DNA of 64,000 nucleotides from Candidatus Sulfotelmatobacter sp. (lineage in GTDB: Bacteria; Acidobacteriota; Terriglobia; Terriglobales; Acidobacteriaceae), in assembly GCA_030041215.1 (NCBI GenBank), contig JASHOH010000136.1, positions 1-64,000 on the forward strand. The letters are read 5' to 3'. Under the pieces are notes generated by a model. That model ran no database searches. It saw only the letters and a list, made by a program, of their open reading frames with translations, and was not told the origin of the DNA. Below are positions 54,432 through 64,000 of this stretch, one piece after another; the first letter of the stretch is position 1, and each line of letters starts with the position of its first letter. Both the position numbers and the translations under genes were made by a program.

Positions 54432-54767
54432 TCAAATATTGGTGCGCGGTTCGCTGTGGCGCTGCAAATACCAGCAGGGCACGTATCCGAAGTGCGGAAA
54501 CAGTGCATGAACGCAGGTCTGATTTTCGGGAGGGTTGAAGATGAATTCTGTCTTGCCGTTTTTCTGGGCCACTGCGTCATAGCTGTAGACCATAACTTGC
54601 CCATAGGGTTGCCGATTGGCCGCTACTCGATAACGGAACACCGCGTAGTCAATCACATAGGCAAGGAGCGTGATCGCGAGCACGGACAAAACTGTGATTG
54701 CCAGCAATCGCTTGAGGAACGCTTTAATCTGCGGCTTTAGCCTGAAGGTCACGGAATTTGTATTCAC
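54432..54767 (-). CDS. Small single-helix membrane protein
   Basis: A 111-residue protein with one strong transmembrane helix at about residues 22-42 and a ~65-residue C-terminal part rich in aromatic residues and containing two Cys (CVHALF, CWYLQ). The N-terminus is basic, so the C-terminal part probably lies outside the cytoplasm. No family recognised. It lies between the C45 hydrolase and the phosphatase genes on the same strand. Confidence 0.6.
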   Translation of the reverse strand: MNTNSVTFRLKPQIKAFLKRLLAITVLSVLAITLLAYVIDYAVFRYRVAANRQPYGQVMVYSYDAVAQKNGKTEFIFNPPENQTCVHALFPHFGYVPCWYLQRHSEPRTNI

Positions 54768-54809
54768 GCCGAGGAAGCGCCGGTCCTCGGTTTCCCTATG
54801 CTCGGACTT

Positions 54810-55517
54810 TCATTCAAGCACTGTTGCAAGTTCCTTTGGCGTATCCACCAACACATCGGGTGGGCAGCTTTCCATGCTATGAGGGGCAAAACCGTAACTC
54901 ACACCGATGGTCCAGAGTCCAGCATTGCGGCCAGTCTCGACATCGACGTGCGAGTCGCCAACGATCGCGGTTTGCTCCGGAGTGACGCCATTTTCTTCCA
55001 GCAGCTTGCAAGCGCCCTCGGGATCAGGTTTCTTGGTTGCGAAACTGTTGCCACCATAAACCTGACCGAAGAATGGCCCGAGTCCGAGCGCATCCACAAT
55101 GGCGCGCGAGGGAACCACCGGCTTGTTGGTGAGCACGGCCATTTTCCTGCGAAAACCGTTTCGATTGGCGTCCTCTCGCGGCTGCTGAATTGAAGCCAGC
55201 ACCTCGCGAATGCCGTCGTACGGCTTCGTGTGGTCGAGTTTGTGCTCGCGGTAGTAAGAGAGAAAAAATTGTAATCCCTGTTGCACTAAAGCAGTATCCA
55301 CCGCTTCGGCCCCGAGCGCCCGCTGAATCAGAATGGGTGCGCCATCTCCCACATAGCTGGCGATCACATCATCGGGCAATTCGGGGCGGCCGATGTGGCG
55401 CAGCGCGGCATTGACCGAGTGCACCAGATCGAGGCGCGAATCGATCAGCGTGCCGTCCAGATCGAAGATCACCAGCCGGATCTGACGGGGATCAAAGGGG
55501 CGGCGCGTGTGGATCAT
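54810..55517 (-). CDS. HAD-family phosphatase (phosphoglycolate-phosphatase-like)
   Basis: A 235-residue HAD hydrolase. Motif I is VIFDLDGTLIDS with the nucleophile Asp, motif II is in VLTNKP, the Lys of motif III is in ATKKPDP, and motif IV is IVGDSHVDVETG. The cap type and length match phosphoglycolate phosphatase. The reaction is probably dephosphorylation of 2-phosphoglycolate formed in DNA repair, but other small phosphate esters are possible. Confidence 0.85.
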   Translation of the reverse strand: MIHTRRPFDPRQIRLVIFDLDGTLIDSRLDLVHSVNAALRHIGRPELPDDVIASYVGDGAPILIQRALGAEAVDTALVQQGLQFFLSYYREHKLDHTKPYDGIREVLASIQQPREDANRNGFRRKMAVLTNKPVVPSRAIVDALGLGPFFGQVYGGNSFATKKPDPEGACKLLEENGVTPEQTAIVGDSHVDVETGRNAGLWTIGVSYGFAPHSMESCPPDVLVDTPKELATVLE

Positions 55518-55707
55518 GCTGTTATCAGGATAAATGATGGAGAAACCATCACCAATGCTAGCCGGCAGCCATTGGCGCTAACCATAAGTTGCATGTTGCC
55601 CAATTCGTCGTTCCGAAATTCTCCTTTCCGATTTACAATGCAACCTGCCGGGTGAGCGCCGCACCGTAGTCATTGCGCGCGGGATTTATACTGACTCAAG
55701 GAACCGG

Positions 55708-57924
55708 ATGGCCACAACAAAAACCGACCCCAAGCTTTCGCTGCGCAACGAGCAGACCAAGCGGCCCCAAAGCTATGAGGGACTCACCTCCGAGCAGTTA
55801 ATCGAACTCTACCGCATCATGTATACCTCCCGGCGCATTGACGACCGGGAGATTCTGCTTAAACGTCAGCAGAAGATTTTTTTCCAGATGTCGGGCGCAG
55901 GGCATGAGGCCATTGGCGCAGCCGCCGGCATGATGCTTAAGCCTAGCTACGACTGGTTCTATCCTTATTATCGTGATCGCGCGCTGTGCCTGGGTCTTGG
56001 CGCCAAGCCGCTGGAGATGTTTCTGCAGGCCGTTGGCGCGGCGGACGACCCCAGCTCCGGCGGACGTCAGATGCCCTCGCATTGGGGATACAAGCGGTTG
56101 AACATCGTGACCCAGTCTTCGCCGACTGGATCGCAGATTCTGCAAGCCGTAGGCTGTGCCGAAGCGGGGCGTTACTTCACGCAACATCCCAAAGCGGCCG
56201 AGATTCCTCCTGAAACCAGTGCCCCCGATTACCGCCGATTCAAAGACATAAATTTCCACGGCGATGAAGTCGTTTACGTCTCCCTCGGCGACGGCACCAC
56301 TAGCGAGGGCGAATTCTGGGAGGCCATGAACGCCGCCGCGCTCAACAAACTGCCCGTGATTTTTGTGGTGCAGGATAACGGCTACGCCATCTCTGTTCCG
56401 ATCGAGGCGCAAACCGCCGGCGGCAGTATTTCTCGCCTGGTCTCCGGTTTTCCAAATTTTCATTTCGAAGAGGTCGATGGTACGGATCCAGTGGCAAGTT
56501 GCGCGGCATTCTGCCGAGCAGCCCAGTACTGCCGCGAGGGACACGGTCCCGCATTTGTCCACGCGCACGTGATTCGTCCTTACTCGCATTCCCTTTCGGA
56601 TGACGAGCGCCTTTACCGCCCGGAATCCGAGCGCGAGCGCGATGCCACGCACGATCCGGTTTCACGCACGCAAATGTTTCTGCTGCGCGAAGGAATCCTC
56701 GACGCCAACGGCATCAACGATCTCGAGAAGAAAGTCGAAGAGGATTTGCAGACTTCTGTCGATGCCGCGCTCGAAGCAATGCCCCCCGCGCCCGAAAGCG
56801 TTCTCAATTTCGTTTATTCGCCTGATCTCGATCCCACATCGGCCGCCTTCGAGACGCCTCCCTTAGCAGATTCGCCGGAAGGCAAAAAACCGGCGGCGAA
56901 AACCATGGCCGACTTGATTAATGCCACGCTGCGCGATGAAATGAAGCGCGACGAACGCATCGTGATTTTCGGCGAAGACGTCGCTGACTGCAGCCGCGAA
57001 GAATATTTGAAGCAGAAGCTGGTGAAGGGCAAAGGCGGAGTCTTCAAACTCACCTTTGGCCTGCAATGCGAATTCGGGCCGGACCGCGTTTTCAATTCGC
57101 CGCTCGCTGAAGCCGCCATCGTGGGCCGTGCCACGGGCATGGCTACGCGCGGCCTGAAACCGGTGGTCGAGATTCAGTTTTTCGACTACATCTGGCCGGC
57201 GATGATGCAGATTCGCGACGAGCTGGCGGTCATCCGCTGGCGTTCGAACAATGCTTTCTCTTGCCCGCTGGTGATTCGCGTTGCGATTGGGGGCTATCTT
57301 ACCGGCGGCGCAATCTATCACTCACAGTGCGGTGAGAGCGAGTTCACGCACATACCTGGCCTGCGGGTTGTTTTCCCGTCCAATGCATTGGATGCCGCCG
57401 GCCTGCTGCGTACCGCTATCCGCTGCGACGACCCCGTGCTGTTTCTCGAACACAAGCGCCTTTATCGCGAAACCTACGGTCGCGCGCCCTATCCCGGTCC
57501 GGATTTCATGATCCCCTTCGGCAAAGCGAAAATTGTGCAGCCGGGAACTGACTTGACGGTCATCACTTACGGCGCGGTTGTGCCGCGCGCATTGCAAGCG
57601 GCGCAGAAGCTCGAGCGCGAACACAACGCGCATGTCGAGCTGATCGACCTTCGCTGCTTGAATCCTTTCGATTGGGAGACGATCGCCGCGTCCGTGCAAA
57701 AAACCAATCATGCGCTGGTCGCTTACGAAGACTCTCTGAGCTGGGGATATGGCGCGGAGATTGCCGCCCGCATCGCCGATCAACTTTTCGATCAGCTTGA
57801 CGCCCCTGTGCGCCGCGTTGCAGCCGCAGATACGTTCGTTGCCTATCAGCCCATACTCGAAGATGCAATCCTGCCTCAGGCCAGCGATCTGTTTCGGGCA
57901 ATGAAAGAATTAGCAGAGTACTGA
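55708..57924 (+). CDS. 2-oxoacid (branched-chain) dehydrogenase E1, fused alpha and beta
   Basis: A 738-residue fusion. Residues ~25-370 are E1-alpha with the thiamine-diphosphate motif [19 protein letters not shown]…N near 198-225. A ~35-residue linker follows; residues ~400-735 are E1-beta ([29 protein letters not shown], transketolase C-terminal domain). It decarboxylates branched-chain or similar 2-oxoacids and passes the acyl group to an E2 lipoyl subunit, which is not in the window. Fused E1 proteins of this kind occur in acidobacteria and Bacteroidetes. Confidence 0.9.
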   Translation: MATTKTDPKLSLRNEQTKRPQSYEGLTSEQLIELYRIMYTSRRIDDREILLKRQQKIFFQMSGAGHEAIGAAAGMMLKPSYDWFYPYYRDRALCLGLGAKPLEMFLQAVGAADDPSSGGRQMPSHWGYKRLNIVTQSSPTGSQILQAVGCAEAGRYFTQHPKAAEIPPETSAPDYRRFKDINFHGDEVVYVSLGDGTTSEGEFWEAMNAAALNKLPVIFVVQDNGYAISVPIEAQTAGGSISRLVSGFPNFHFEEVDGTDPVASCAAFCRAAQYCREGHGPAFVHAHVIRPYSHSLSDDERLYRPESERERDATHDPVSRTQMFLLREGILDANGINDLEKKVEEDLQTSVDAALEAMPPAPESVLNFVYSPDLDPTSAAFETPPLADSPEGKKPAAKTMADLINATLRDEMKRDERIVIFGEDVADCSREEYLKQKLVKGKGGVFKLTFGLQCEFGPDRVFNSPLAEAAIVGRATGMATRGLKPVVEIQFFDYIWPAMMQIRDELAVIRWRSNNAFSCPLVIRVAIGGYLTGGAIYHSQCGESEFTHIPGLRVVFPSNALDAAGLLRTAIRCDDPVLFLEHKRLYRETYGRAPYPGPDFMIPFGKAKIVQPGTDLTVITYGAVVPRALQAAQKLEREHNAHVELIDLRCLNPFDWETIAASVQKTNHALVAYEDSLSWGYGAEIAARIADQLFDQLDAPVRRVAAADTFVAYQPILEDAILPQASDLFRAMKELAEY

Positions 57925-58001
57925 CGTCCGCTGGGGCCCGGTCAGGTGGGTTCCGTGCATCCTGTGGGAACTTCAATCCTTCTAACTACGTAATCCTCCC
58001 C

Positions 58002-58958
58002 ATGAGAAAGCCGGGTCTCGCTTTCGCGCTTGTTCCTGTTCTTTGGCTTCTCGCCGCCAGCAACCATGGATTTGCGCAACAGCCGCATGCCACCCCGGAT
58101 ATCACTCCCCCAATTGATCTGAAACCCGACGCCAACGGCAGCCTCTCTCAGCAGCAGATGCAGCAATTGTTCCGCGTGGTCGCCGACAAAGACATGGAAA
58201 ATGACAAGCGCCTGCGCGACTACACATACGTCGAACGCGACGTGCACCACAATCTCGATCGCAATGGACAGGTCAAATCCACTGAGATCAAGACCTATGA
58301 CGTGCTGGAAATTTACGGCGAGCAGGTACAGCGGCTGATCGAGAAGGATGACAAGCCTCTTAACGCCAAGGAGGCAGGCAAAGAGGACGAGAAGATTCAG
58401 AAGCTCATCGACAAACGCAAGAACGAATCTGAGGAAGCGCGCAAAAAACGCGAACAGAAGGAAGAAAAAGAGCGAGAAGACGACCGCAAGTTCGTACTGG
58501 AAGTGGCCGATGCGTATGACTTCCACCTGTTAGGTGTCGAGTCTGTGGGTGGACGAGACGCCTGGGTGATCGACGCCGAGCCTCGGTCCGGTTATGAACC
58601 TCACATCAAAGAAGCAAAGTTTCTTCCCAAGTTCCGCGGCCGGGTGTGGATTGACAAAAGTGATTTGCAGTTGTCGAAGATGGACGTGCAGTGCATCGAT
58701 ACCGTCTCAGTCGGGTTGTTCCTCGCCCGCATTCACAAAGGCACGCGCTTTGTATATGAGCAGACGCGGGTAAACGATGAAGTCTGGCTTCCCCAGCACC
58801 TGGACGTGAAGCTTGATGTCCGCCTCGCCCTACTCAAGGAGTACGACGTTAACCTTGAGCAGACCTACCGCGATTACAAGAAATTCCGGACGACGGCCAG
58901 AATCCGGAGTGTGGGCGACGTGAACGAAAATCCGCCGAACGATCCCCCAAAGCGCTAA
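58002..58958 (+). CDS. Secreted coiled-coil protein of unknown function
   Basis: A 318-residue product with a signal peptide (about residues 1-25). Residues ~120-165 form a very charged coiled coil rich in Lys/Glu (KIQKLIDKRKNESEEARKK). The C-terminal half is beta-rich (GRVWIDKSDLQLSKMDV) and resembles LolA/outer-membrane lipoprotein-sorting folds in layout. Similar proteins occur across acidobacteria; function unknown. It lies 78 bases downstream of the E1 gene. Confidence 0.65.
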   Translation: MRKPGLAFALVPVLWLLAASNHGFAQQPHATPDITPPIDLKPDANGSLSQQQMQQLFRVVADKDMENDKRLRDYTYVERDVHHNLDRNGQVKSTEIKTYDVLEIYGEQVQRLIEKDDKPLNAKEAGKEDEKIQKLIDKRKNESEEARKKREQKEEKEREDDRKFVLEVADAYDFHLLGVESVGGRDAWVIDAEPRSGYEPHIKEAKFLPKFRGRVWIDKSDLQLSKMDVQCIDTVSVGLFLARIHKGTRFVYEQTRVNDEVWLPQHLDVKLDVRLALLKEYDVNLEQTYRDYKKFRTTARIRSVGDVNENPPNDPPKR

Positions 58959-59025
58959 GCTGAACCCTAACCGCCGCCAACATCATCTACTAATCTCGAT
59001 CTTCGTCGTTCGCTCCGGAGAAACC

Positions 59026-60696
59026 ATGTCCACGCAAGCACCGCCTTTGCCTTCCGACATTCAGGGAGAGGCCTTCCCTGTTCTCACTGCCGATCAGGTC
59101 AACCGCATCCGTCCCCTGGGCAAGCCTCGAAAGGTGCATGCCGGCGAAATCTTGTTTGAGCCGGGCGAAAGCGGCATGCCATTCTTCGTTCTTCTTTCCG
59201 GAGGCTTGGAGATTGTGCAGCCCGGCCTGCGTGGTGAGGAAGTAATCGTCCGCTACGAGGCAAGACAGTTTTCCGGAGAGGTCAGCATGCTCACTGGCCG
59301 CCGTAGTCTCTCGCGCGCCCGGGTAACTGCCGACGGAGAATTTCTCGAGCTGCCGGCCGAGGGAGTGCGAGCATTGATCGCCAAGGACCCCGAGCTCAGC
59401 GACATATTTATGCGCGCGGTCATCCTGCGCCGCGTGATTTTGATCAAGCAGGGCCAAGGCAACGTGATTTTGCTTGGCTCACAACACTCGGCCCAGACTC
59501 TTCGCCTACGCGAATTTCTTACGCGCAACGGCCATCCTCACACGTATCTTGACTTGGACCGGGACAGCAATGCGCAGGAAGTCCTGGACCACTTTCATGT
59601 GAGCACGAACGAGGTTCCGGTCGTCATCTGCAACAACCGCACCGTATTGCGTCACCCCTCGATTCAGGAGCTCGCCCGCTGTCTCGGACTGAACGAGCAC
59701 ATTAAAGCGTCGGAGGTGCGCGATCTGGTGATCGTCGGAGCCGGCCCGGCAGGTCTGGCGGCAGCGGTCTATGGGGCCTCGGAGGGGCTCGACGTACTCG
59801 TAATCGAGGCTGAATTTCCCGGAGGTCAGGCAGGATCGAGTTCAAAGATCGAAAACTATCTGGGCTTCCCCACAGGGATTTCAGGTTTAGAACTGGCGAA
59901 CCGCGCGTCAGCGCAGGCGCAGAAGTTCGGCGCGCAGGTGCTGATCGCCAATAAAGCCATGAAATTGAATTGCGACCGGCGGCCTTATGAGATCAACGTC
60001 GACTGCGGGCAGACCATTCGGGCCAAAAGCATCGTGATCGCCAGCGGCGCTCAATACAAGAAACCGCAAATCGAGAACCTGGGCAAGTTCGAAGGGCAGG
60101 GCGTCTACTATGGGGCCACGCGCATTGAAGCTCAGCTATGCGGAAAAGAAGACGTCATCATCGTGGGCGGTGCAAATTCCGCTGGGCAGGCGGCAGTGTA
60201 CCTATCGCAGACTGCGGGAAAGGTTCACATGGTGGTCAGGTCCAATCAGTTGTCCGACACTATGTCGCGCTATCTGATTCAGCGAATCGAGGAGAACCCC
60301 GCCATTGAGCTGCACTACTGCACGGAGATTGTGGGCCTTGAGGGCGACACACAATTGGAGCGCGTCACGTGGCGCGATAAGAACACGGGCGAGACCTCTA
60401 CGCACGACATCCGTCACGTCTTCATGATGACGGGAGCATCGCCGCGCACCGATTGGCTTAAAGGTTGTATCGCGCTTGACGACAAAGGCTTCGTTCTTAC
60501 CGGGCGCGATCTTGACCCAGTGTTGCCGGAGTACCACTGGCCCCTGCAACGTGTGCCATTAATGTTGGAAACCAGCTTGCCAGGAGTGTTCGCCGTTGGC
60601 GATGTGCGCTCGGGAAACGTGAAGCGCGTCGCGTCGGCGGTAGGCGAGGGGTCGATCGCCATCTCGCTGGTGCATCGAGTGTTGGCCGAGCTGTAA
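59026..60696 (+). CDS. Cyclic-nucleotide-binding / thioredoxin-like / thioredoxin-reductase-like fusion, lacking the CxxC
   Basis: A 556-residue three-domain protein. Residues ~25-140 are a cyclic-nucleotide-binding fold (GEILFEPGESGMPFFVL). Residues ~145-230 are a thioredoxin-like segment (GHPHTYLDLDRD, EVPVVIC). Residues ~235-556 are a thioredoxin-reductase fold with FAD motif VIVGAGPAGLAAA and NAD(P) motif VIIVGGANSAGQAA. Where active reductases have Cys-x-x-Cys, this reads GVYYGATRIEAQ (near residue 360), so disulfide exchange cannot use that site. The protein may be a nucleotide-controlled flavin oxidoreductase. The N-terminal part could be a signalling input. Confidence 0.8.
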   Translation: MSTQAPPLPSDIQGEAFPVLTADQVNRIRPLGKPRKVHAGEILFEPGESGMPFFVLLSGGLEIVQPGLRGEEVIVRYEARQFSGEVSMLTGRRSLSRARVTADGEFLELPAEGVRALIAKDPELSDIFMRAVILRRVILIKQGQGNVILLGSQHSAQTLRLREFLTRNGHPHTYLDLDRDSNAQEVLDHFHVSTNEVPVVICNNRTVLRHPSIQELARCLGLNEHIKASEVRDLVIVGAGPAGLAAAVYGASEGLDVLVIEAEFPGGQAGSSSKIENYLGFPTGISGLELANRASAQAQKFGAQVLIANKAMKLNCDRRPYEINVDCGQTIRAKSIVIASGAQYKKPQIENLGKFEGQGVYYGATRIEAQLCGKEDVIIVGGANSAGQAAVYLSQTAGKVHMVVRSNQLSDTMSRYLIQRIEENPAIELHYCTEIVGLEGDTQLERVTWRDKNTGETSTHDIRHVFMMTGASPRTDWLKGCIALDDKGFVLTGRDLDPVLPEYHWPLQRVPLMLETSLPGVFAVGDVRSGNVKRVASAVGEGSIAISLVHRVLAEL

Positions 60697-60787
60697 TCAG
60701 TCTGATGTGACGCTGCATTTGCTTGCAAACTAGAGCTTCTGCTGTAAACTTGTGCAACGGCCGGCACCGTTCGACCGGTTTGTTTCT

Positions 60788-62638
60788 ATGTACCAGTGCC
60801 TTTTGCTTTGCGCCACTCTTATTGCAGGCACCTTCTCGCTCGCGCACGATAAGGCCGAAACCTGGTACGAAGTACGAAGCCAGCACTTCGTGGTGGTGAG
60901 CAATTCCAACGACAAGCAGGCGCGCCGTGTAGCTGAGCAATTCGAGCGCATGCGCGCAGTTTTTCATCGACTTTTTCCGCGCGACAATATCGATCCAGCC
61001 TCACGGATTGTCGTACTCGCCATTCGAGACCGGAAAGACTTTCGCGCCCTCGAACCGGCTGCTTACCTGGCAAAAGGATCGCTGCAACTAGCTGGACTGT
61101 TTCTGCGCGGGCCGGACAAGAATTACGTTCTGATGCGCCTTGACGCGGAAGGCGAACACCCGTATTCGGTCGTATACCACGAATACACTCATTTACTGCT
61201 CAGCAAAATTGATCGTCTCCCCCTGTGGCTGAATGAGGGTATCGCGGAGTTCTACCAGAACACTGAAATCCACGAGAAGGAGGCAGATTTGGGCATCCCC
61301 AGTCCGGAAGATCTGCAACTCCTGCGCCAGTACCAGTTGCTGCCTTTGCCTGTTCTCTTCAAAGTGGATCAATCGTCTCCGTACTATCACGAGGAAACCA
61401 AGGGATCAATTTTTTATGGAGAATCCTGGGTACTGACCCATTATTTGGAAACCAAAGACTTTCACGAAAAAACACACAGCGTGGCCGATTACCTGCAACT
61501 GCTCGCCCAAGACGTTGAGCCCATCACGGCCGCAACCCGCGCGTTCGGCGATTTGAAACAACTGCAATCCAAACTGGAATCGTATGTCCGCCAGCCAACG
61601 TTTTCCTATTTCAAATCGTCGGGCGTGACGGACATAGATGTAACGTCTTTTCAATCGCGCGAACTCCCTGGTGCCCAAGCCGATGCCACCCGGGCTGACT
61701 TCCTTGCTTACAACCAGCGGACGGCCGATGCCAAGATTCTGATTGATCATGTGCTGCATGAGGACCCGAATAATGTTCTCGCACGAGAGACCATGGGCTT
61801 TATGGCTTTCCAGGAGCATAATCTCGAGGAAGCTCTCAAATGGTACTCCGAGGCGGTGAAGCTGGATTCGCAGAGTTATCTTCCGCATTATTATTTTGCA
61901 GCCATCAGCATGAATGCGGGAGCGGGTGTTGACGAAGCACAAGTTGAAAACAGCCTGCGTGCCAGCATCAAGCTGAATCCACAATTCGCCCCGAGTTATG
62001 ACCGGCTTGCGGTCCTACTGGCGCAGAATCATAAGAACCTCGATGAGGCGCGCCTGATGTCTTTGAACGCCGTGCAACTCGAACCGGAAAAATTGAGTTA
62101 TCGCATCAATAACGCGAATGTCCTCATGCAGATGCAGCGTCCGGACGATGCAGTAAGAGTGCTGCAGAACGCGATGCACCTTGCCAAAACGCAGGCGGAA
62201 ACCGAGATGGTTGAGAACTTCCTACTGCATGCGTCGGAGTACTCCCAGGCGATGGCGAGGGGGTTTGCCGTCCGGCAGGCTGACGGTGAAGATTCCAAAG
62301 TGACGACTGATACTACAGTTGAGGAGGAAGCGGATGCCCAGCAGGTTTCACGCAACCAGCCAATCCCCAACGGACCCCATCGTACCCTCACTGGACTGTT
62401 GACTGGCGTGACCTGCTCTCGCGCGGCCATGGACCTGGAGTTGATGGTAGGGGGCAAGAAAATTCCTGTACATGCCAACAATTACTTCAAGGTGCAGTAC
62501 AGCGTGATTGGGGTCGAGCTCAAGAAAGACTTGAATCCATGCGCTGACCTCGACGGCAGACAAGCCAAAGTCGAATACATCGAATCGGAAGCGCCGGGGG
62601 GAACTGCGGCACTTGTGGCTATTGAGATTCATAAATAG
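60788..62638 (+). CDS. TPR-containing gluzincin peptidase-like protein
   Basis: A 616-residue protein with an N-terminal signal peptide (about residues 1-19). Residues ~20-160 hold a DUF1570-like peptidase unit with HEYTH at 131-135 and a second Glu in NEGIAEF (residues 149-155), as in zinc peptidases of the HExxH…E type. Tetratricopeptide repeats follow at about 310-470. ATG 60788 is preferred; a GTG at 60752 gives 12 extra residues. Probably exported; the substrate is unknown. Confidence 0.7.
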   Translation: MYQCLLLCATLIAGTFSLAHDKAETWYEVRSQHFVVVSNSNDKQARRVAEQFERMRAVFHRLFPRDNIDPASRIVVLAIRDRKDFRALEPAAYLAKGSLQLAGLFLRGPDKNYVLMRLDAEGEHPYSVVYHEYTHLLLSKIDRLPLWLNEGIAEFYQNTEIHEKEADLGIPSPEDLQLLRQYQLLPLPVLFKVDQSSPYYHEETKGSIFYGESWVLTHYLETKDFHEKTHSVADYLQLLAQDVEPITAATRAFGDLKQLQSKLESYVRQPTFSYFKSSGVTDIDVTSFQSRELPGAQADATRADFLAYNQRTADAKILIDHVLHEDPNNVLARETMGFMAFQEHNLEEALKWYSEAVKLDSQSYLPHYYFAAISMNAGAGVDEAQVENSLRASIKLNPQFAPSYDRLAVLLAQNHKNLDEARLMSLNAVQLEPEKLSYRINNANVLMQMQRPDDAVRVLQNAMHLAKTQAETEMVENFLLHASEYSQAMARGFAVRQADGEDSKVTTDTTVEEEADAQQVSRNQPIPNGPHRTLTGLLTGVTCSRAAMDLELMVGGKKIPVHANNYFKVQYSVIGVELKKDLNPCADLDGRQAKVEYIESEAPGGTAALVAIEIHK

Positions 62639-62841
62639 GCAGCAGTGCCGAATCACCTTCATCCCTCTATTACTGCTTTTCCCTTCGATGAGTGTTGGCC
62701 TCGCTCCGCGACCTTTATAATACGAAGATTGGTTTTCCACCGAGGTCCCGACTGTGGGAAGCGAGGCCGGCAGATTCCTCTCCCCGCTCGGAATGGCAAA
62801 GGTCAGCTAAGAGCTAGAAGTAGCAGCCAGAAGCTTTTTTC

Positions 62842-64000
62842 ATGGATTTCAAACTCGTCTCCAACTACAAGCCGCAAGGCGACCAGAAAACCGCGATCGA
62901 GGCCCTGACACGCGGAATCTACGATCGCGAGCAGCACCAGGTTCTGCTCGGCGTCACCGGTTCGGGCAAAACTTATACCATGGCCAAGGTGATCGAGGCA
63001 GTGAATCGCCCGACGCTCGTGATGGCCCACAATAAAACGCTCGCGGCCCAGCTTTATCACGAGTTCAAGAATTTCTTTCCTCACAATGCAGTCGAGTATT
63101 TCGTTTCGTACTATGACTACTACCAGCCCGAAGCGTATGTTCCCGCCGCCGATCTCTACATCGAGAAAGAGGCCACCATCAACGACGAACTCGACAAGCT
63201 GCGTCTCTCGGCAACGCGTTCTTTATTTGAACGCCGCGACGCGCTGATCGTTTCCTCAGTGAGCTGCATTTACGGCCTCGGCTCGCCCGAAGCCTATTAC
63301 GGGATGATGCTATTCCTTGAAAAAGGCCAGAAGATCGCGCGCGAAGACGTCACCCACAAGCTGGTCGACATTCTCTACGAGCGCACCAACGGCGAGTTCC
63401 GCCGCGGCACGTTTCGAGTGCGCGGCGATGTGATCGAAGTCTTTCCCACATATGACGACATGGCCTACCGCATCGAGCTATGGGGAGACCAGGTCGAGGG
63501 GTTATCGCAGATCGATCCGCTCTTCGGCACGATCAAGCAAAAGTACATGCGCCTGCCAATTTACCCGAAGACGCATTACGTCATGAAAGACGAAACGCGG
63601 CTGAATGCGGTTGAGTCGATCAAGAAAGAGCTGGCATGGTGGGAAGTGGAACTGGAAAAGCAGGGCCGCATGGTCGAGGCACAGCGAGTGCATCAGCGAG
63701 TGAAGTTCGATCTGGAAATGATCAAGGTGATGGGCTACTGCCATGGCATCGAAAATTATTCGCGGCATTTTACCGGGCGCATGCCGGGCGAGCCTCCGCC
63801 GACGCTGCTTGATTATTTCCCGCGCGATTACGTGATGTTCGTTGACGAATCACACCAGACGGTTCCGCAGTTGCGCGGCATGTATCACGGCGACCGCTCG
63901 CGCAAGGAAGTGCTGGTTGAATACGGATTCCGCTTGCCTTCGGCGCTCGACAATCGTCCGCTCACGTTCGAAGAGTGGGAACATCGAACGAATCAGGTCA
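62842..64000 (+). CDS. uvrB: Excinuclease ABC subunit B (3' end beyond window)
   Basis: UvrB loads the UvrC nuclease at DNA damage in nucleotide excision repair. The first 386 codons are present: Walker A is [10 protein letters not shown], the damage-probing beta-hairpin region is [13 protein letters not shown], and the DEAD-like Walker B is FVDESHQT near the end. A normal UvrB is about 660 residues, so the C-terminal helicase part and UvrC-binding domain lie outside the window. ATG 62842 begins the conserved [11 protein letters not shown]. Confidence 0.95.
   Translation, partial: MDFKLVSNYKPQGDQKTAIEALTRGIYDREQHQVLLGVTGSGKTYTMAKVIEAVNRPTLVMAHNKTLAAQLYHEFKNFFPHNAVEYFVSYYDYYQPEAYVPAADLYIEKEATINDELDKLRLSATRSLFERRDALIVSSVSCIYGLGSPEAYYGMMLFLEKGQKIAREDVTHKLVDILYERTNGEFRRGTFRVRGDVIEVFPTYDDMAYRIELWGDQVEGLSQIDPLFGTIKQKYMRLPIYPKTHYVMKDETRLNAVESIKKELAWWEVELEKQGRMVEAQRVHQRVKFDLEMIKVMGYCHGIENYSRHFTGRMPGEPPPTLLDYFPRDYVMFVDESHQTVPQLRGMYHGDRSRKEVLVEYGFRLPSALDNRPLTFEEWEHRTNQV

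Overview
The window looks like chromosomal DNA of an Acidobacteriota (Terriglobia-like) bacterium. This is inferred from two very large Oar-type TonB-dependent receptors with N-terminal carboxypeptidase-regulatory-like domains, a fused branched-chain 2-oxoacid dehydrogenase E1, many secreted proteins of acidobacterial type, and short GC-rich palindromic repeats between (and once inside) genes. There is no rRNA, no CRISPR array and no intact transposon. One tRNA gene, tRNA-Ser(CGA), is present. Coding is dense on both strands. The first gene (phosphodiesterase) and the last (uvrB) are cut by the window edges.

Layout. 1-7.3 kb: two divergent paralogous secreted phosphodiesterases, a Cys-rich lipoprotein, two cyclophilins flanking a secreted esterase, and an unknown protein with a HEPN-like motif. 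7.3-14.3 kb: secreted esterase, an EVE+NucS-like nuclease gene broken by one in-frame TGA, malate dehydrogenase and isocitrate dehydrogenase, and small envelope proteins. 14.5-17.3 kb: LysR regulator, a POTRA-only BamA-like protein, a small secreted protein. 17.3-22.7 kb: a polyamine block with pyruvoyl-dependent arginine decarboxylase (behind a promoter, a foldable leader and a strong terminator), a deoxyhypusine-synthase-like protein, N-carbamoylputrescine amidase and agmatine deiminase. Together these give arginine -> agmatine -> N-carbamoylputrescine -> putrescine, with the DHS-like enzyme as a candidate for making a longer polyamine. 22.8-24.3 kb: NuoI-like ferredoxin, a tiny membrane protein, tadA, tRNA-Ser.

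24.5-32.3 kb is a seven-gene minus-strand respiratory operon: cupredoxin, NAD(P)H-type Fe-S flavoprotein, Rieske protein, split cytochrome b (two genes), octahaem cytochrome c and an Ig-cytochrome c lipoprotein. It lies between tRNA-Ser and a decayed copy of that tRNA's 3' half at 33.36-33.40 kb. Next to that copy lie gene remnants, including what looks like the first codons of a tyrosine integrase. The layout suggests past integration at the tRNA.

33.7-48.9 kb: an Mla-type ABC ATPase; a fatty-acid block (FadB-like fusion, acyl-CoA ligase, SDR, and farther on a TetR/alcohol dehydrogenase pair divergent from an acyl-CoA dehydrogenase); the first TonB-dependent receptor; a ThiD-like kinase; a DinB-family protein. 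49.1-64 kb: the second receptor, a C45-type hydrolase, a phosphoglycolate-type phosphatase, the fused E1, a secreted coiled-coil protein, a cyclic-nucleotide-binding/thioredoxin-reductase-like fusion without the redox CxxC, a TPR gluzincin, and uvrB.

The points most worth a second look are the attenuator-like leader at 17295-17410, the TGA interrupting the EVE-nuclease, the palindromic repeat translated inside agmatine deiminase, the tRNA-bounded respiratory island with its unusual Qo motif, and the CNB-TrxR fusion lacking its disulfide.
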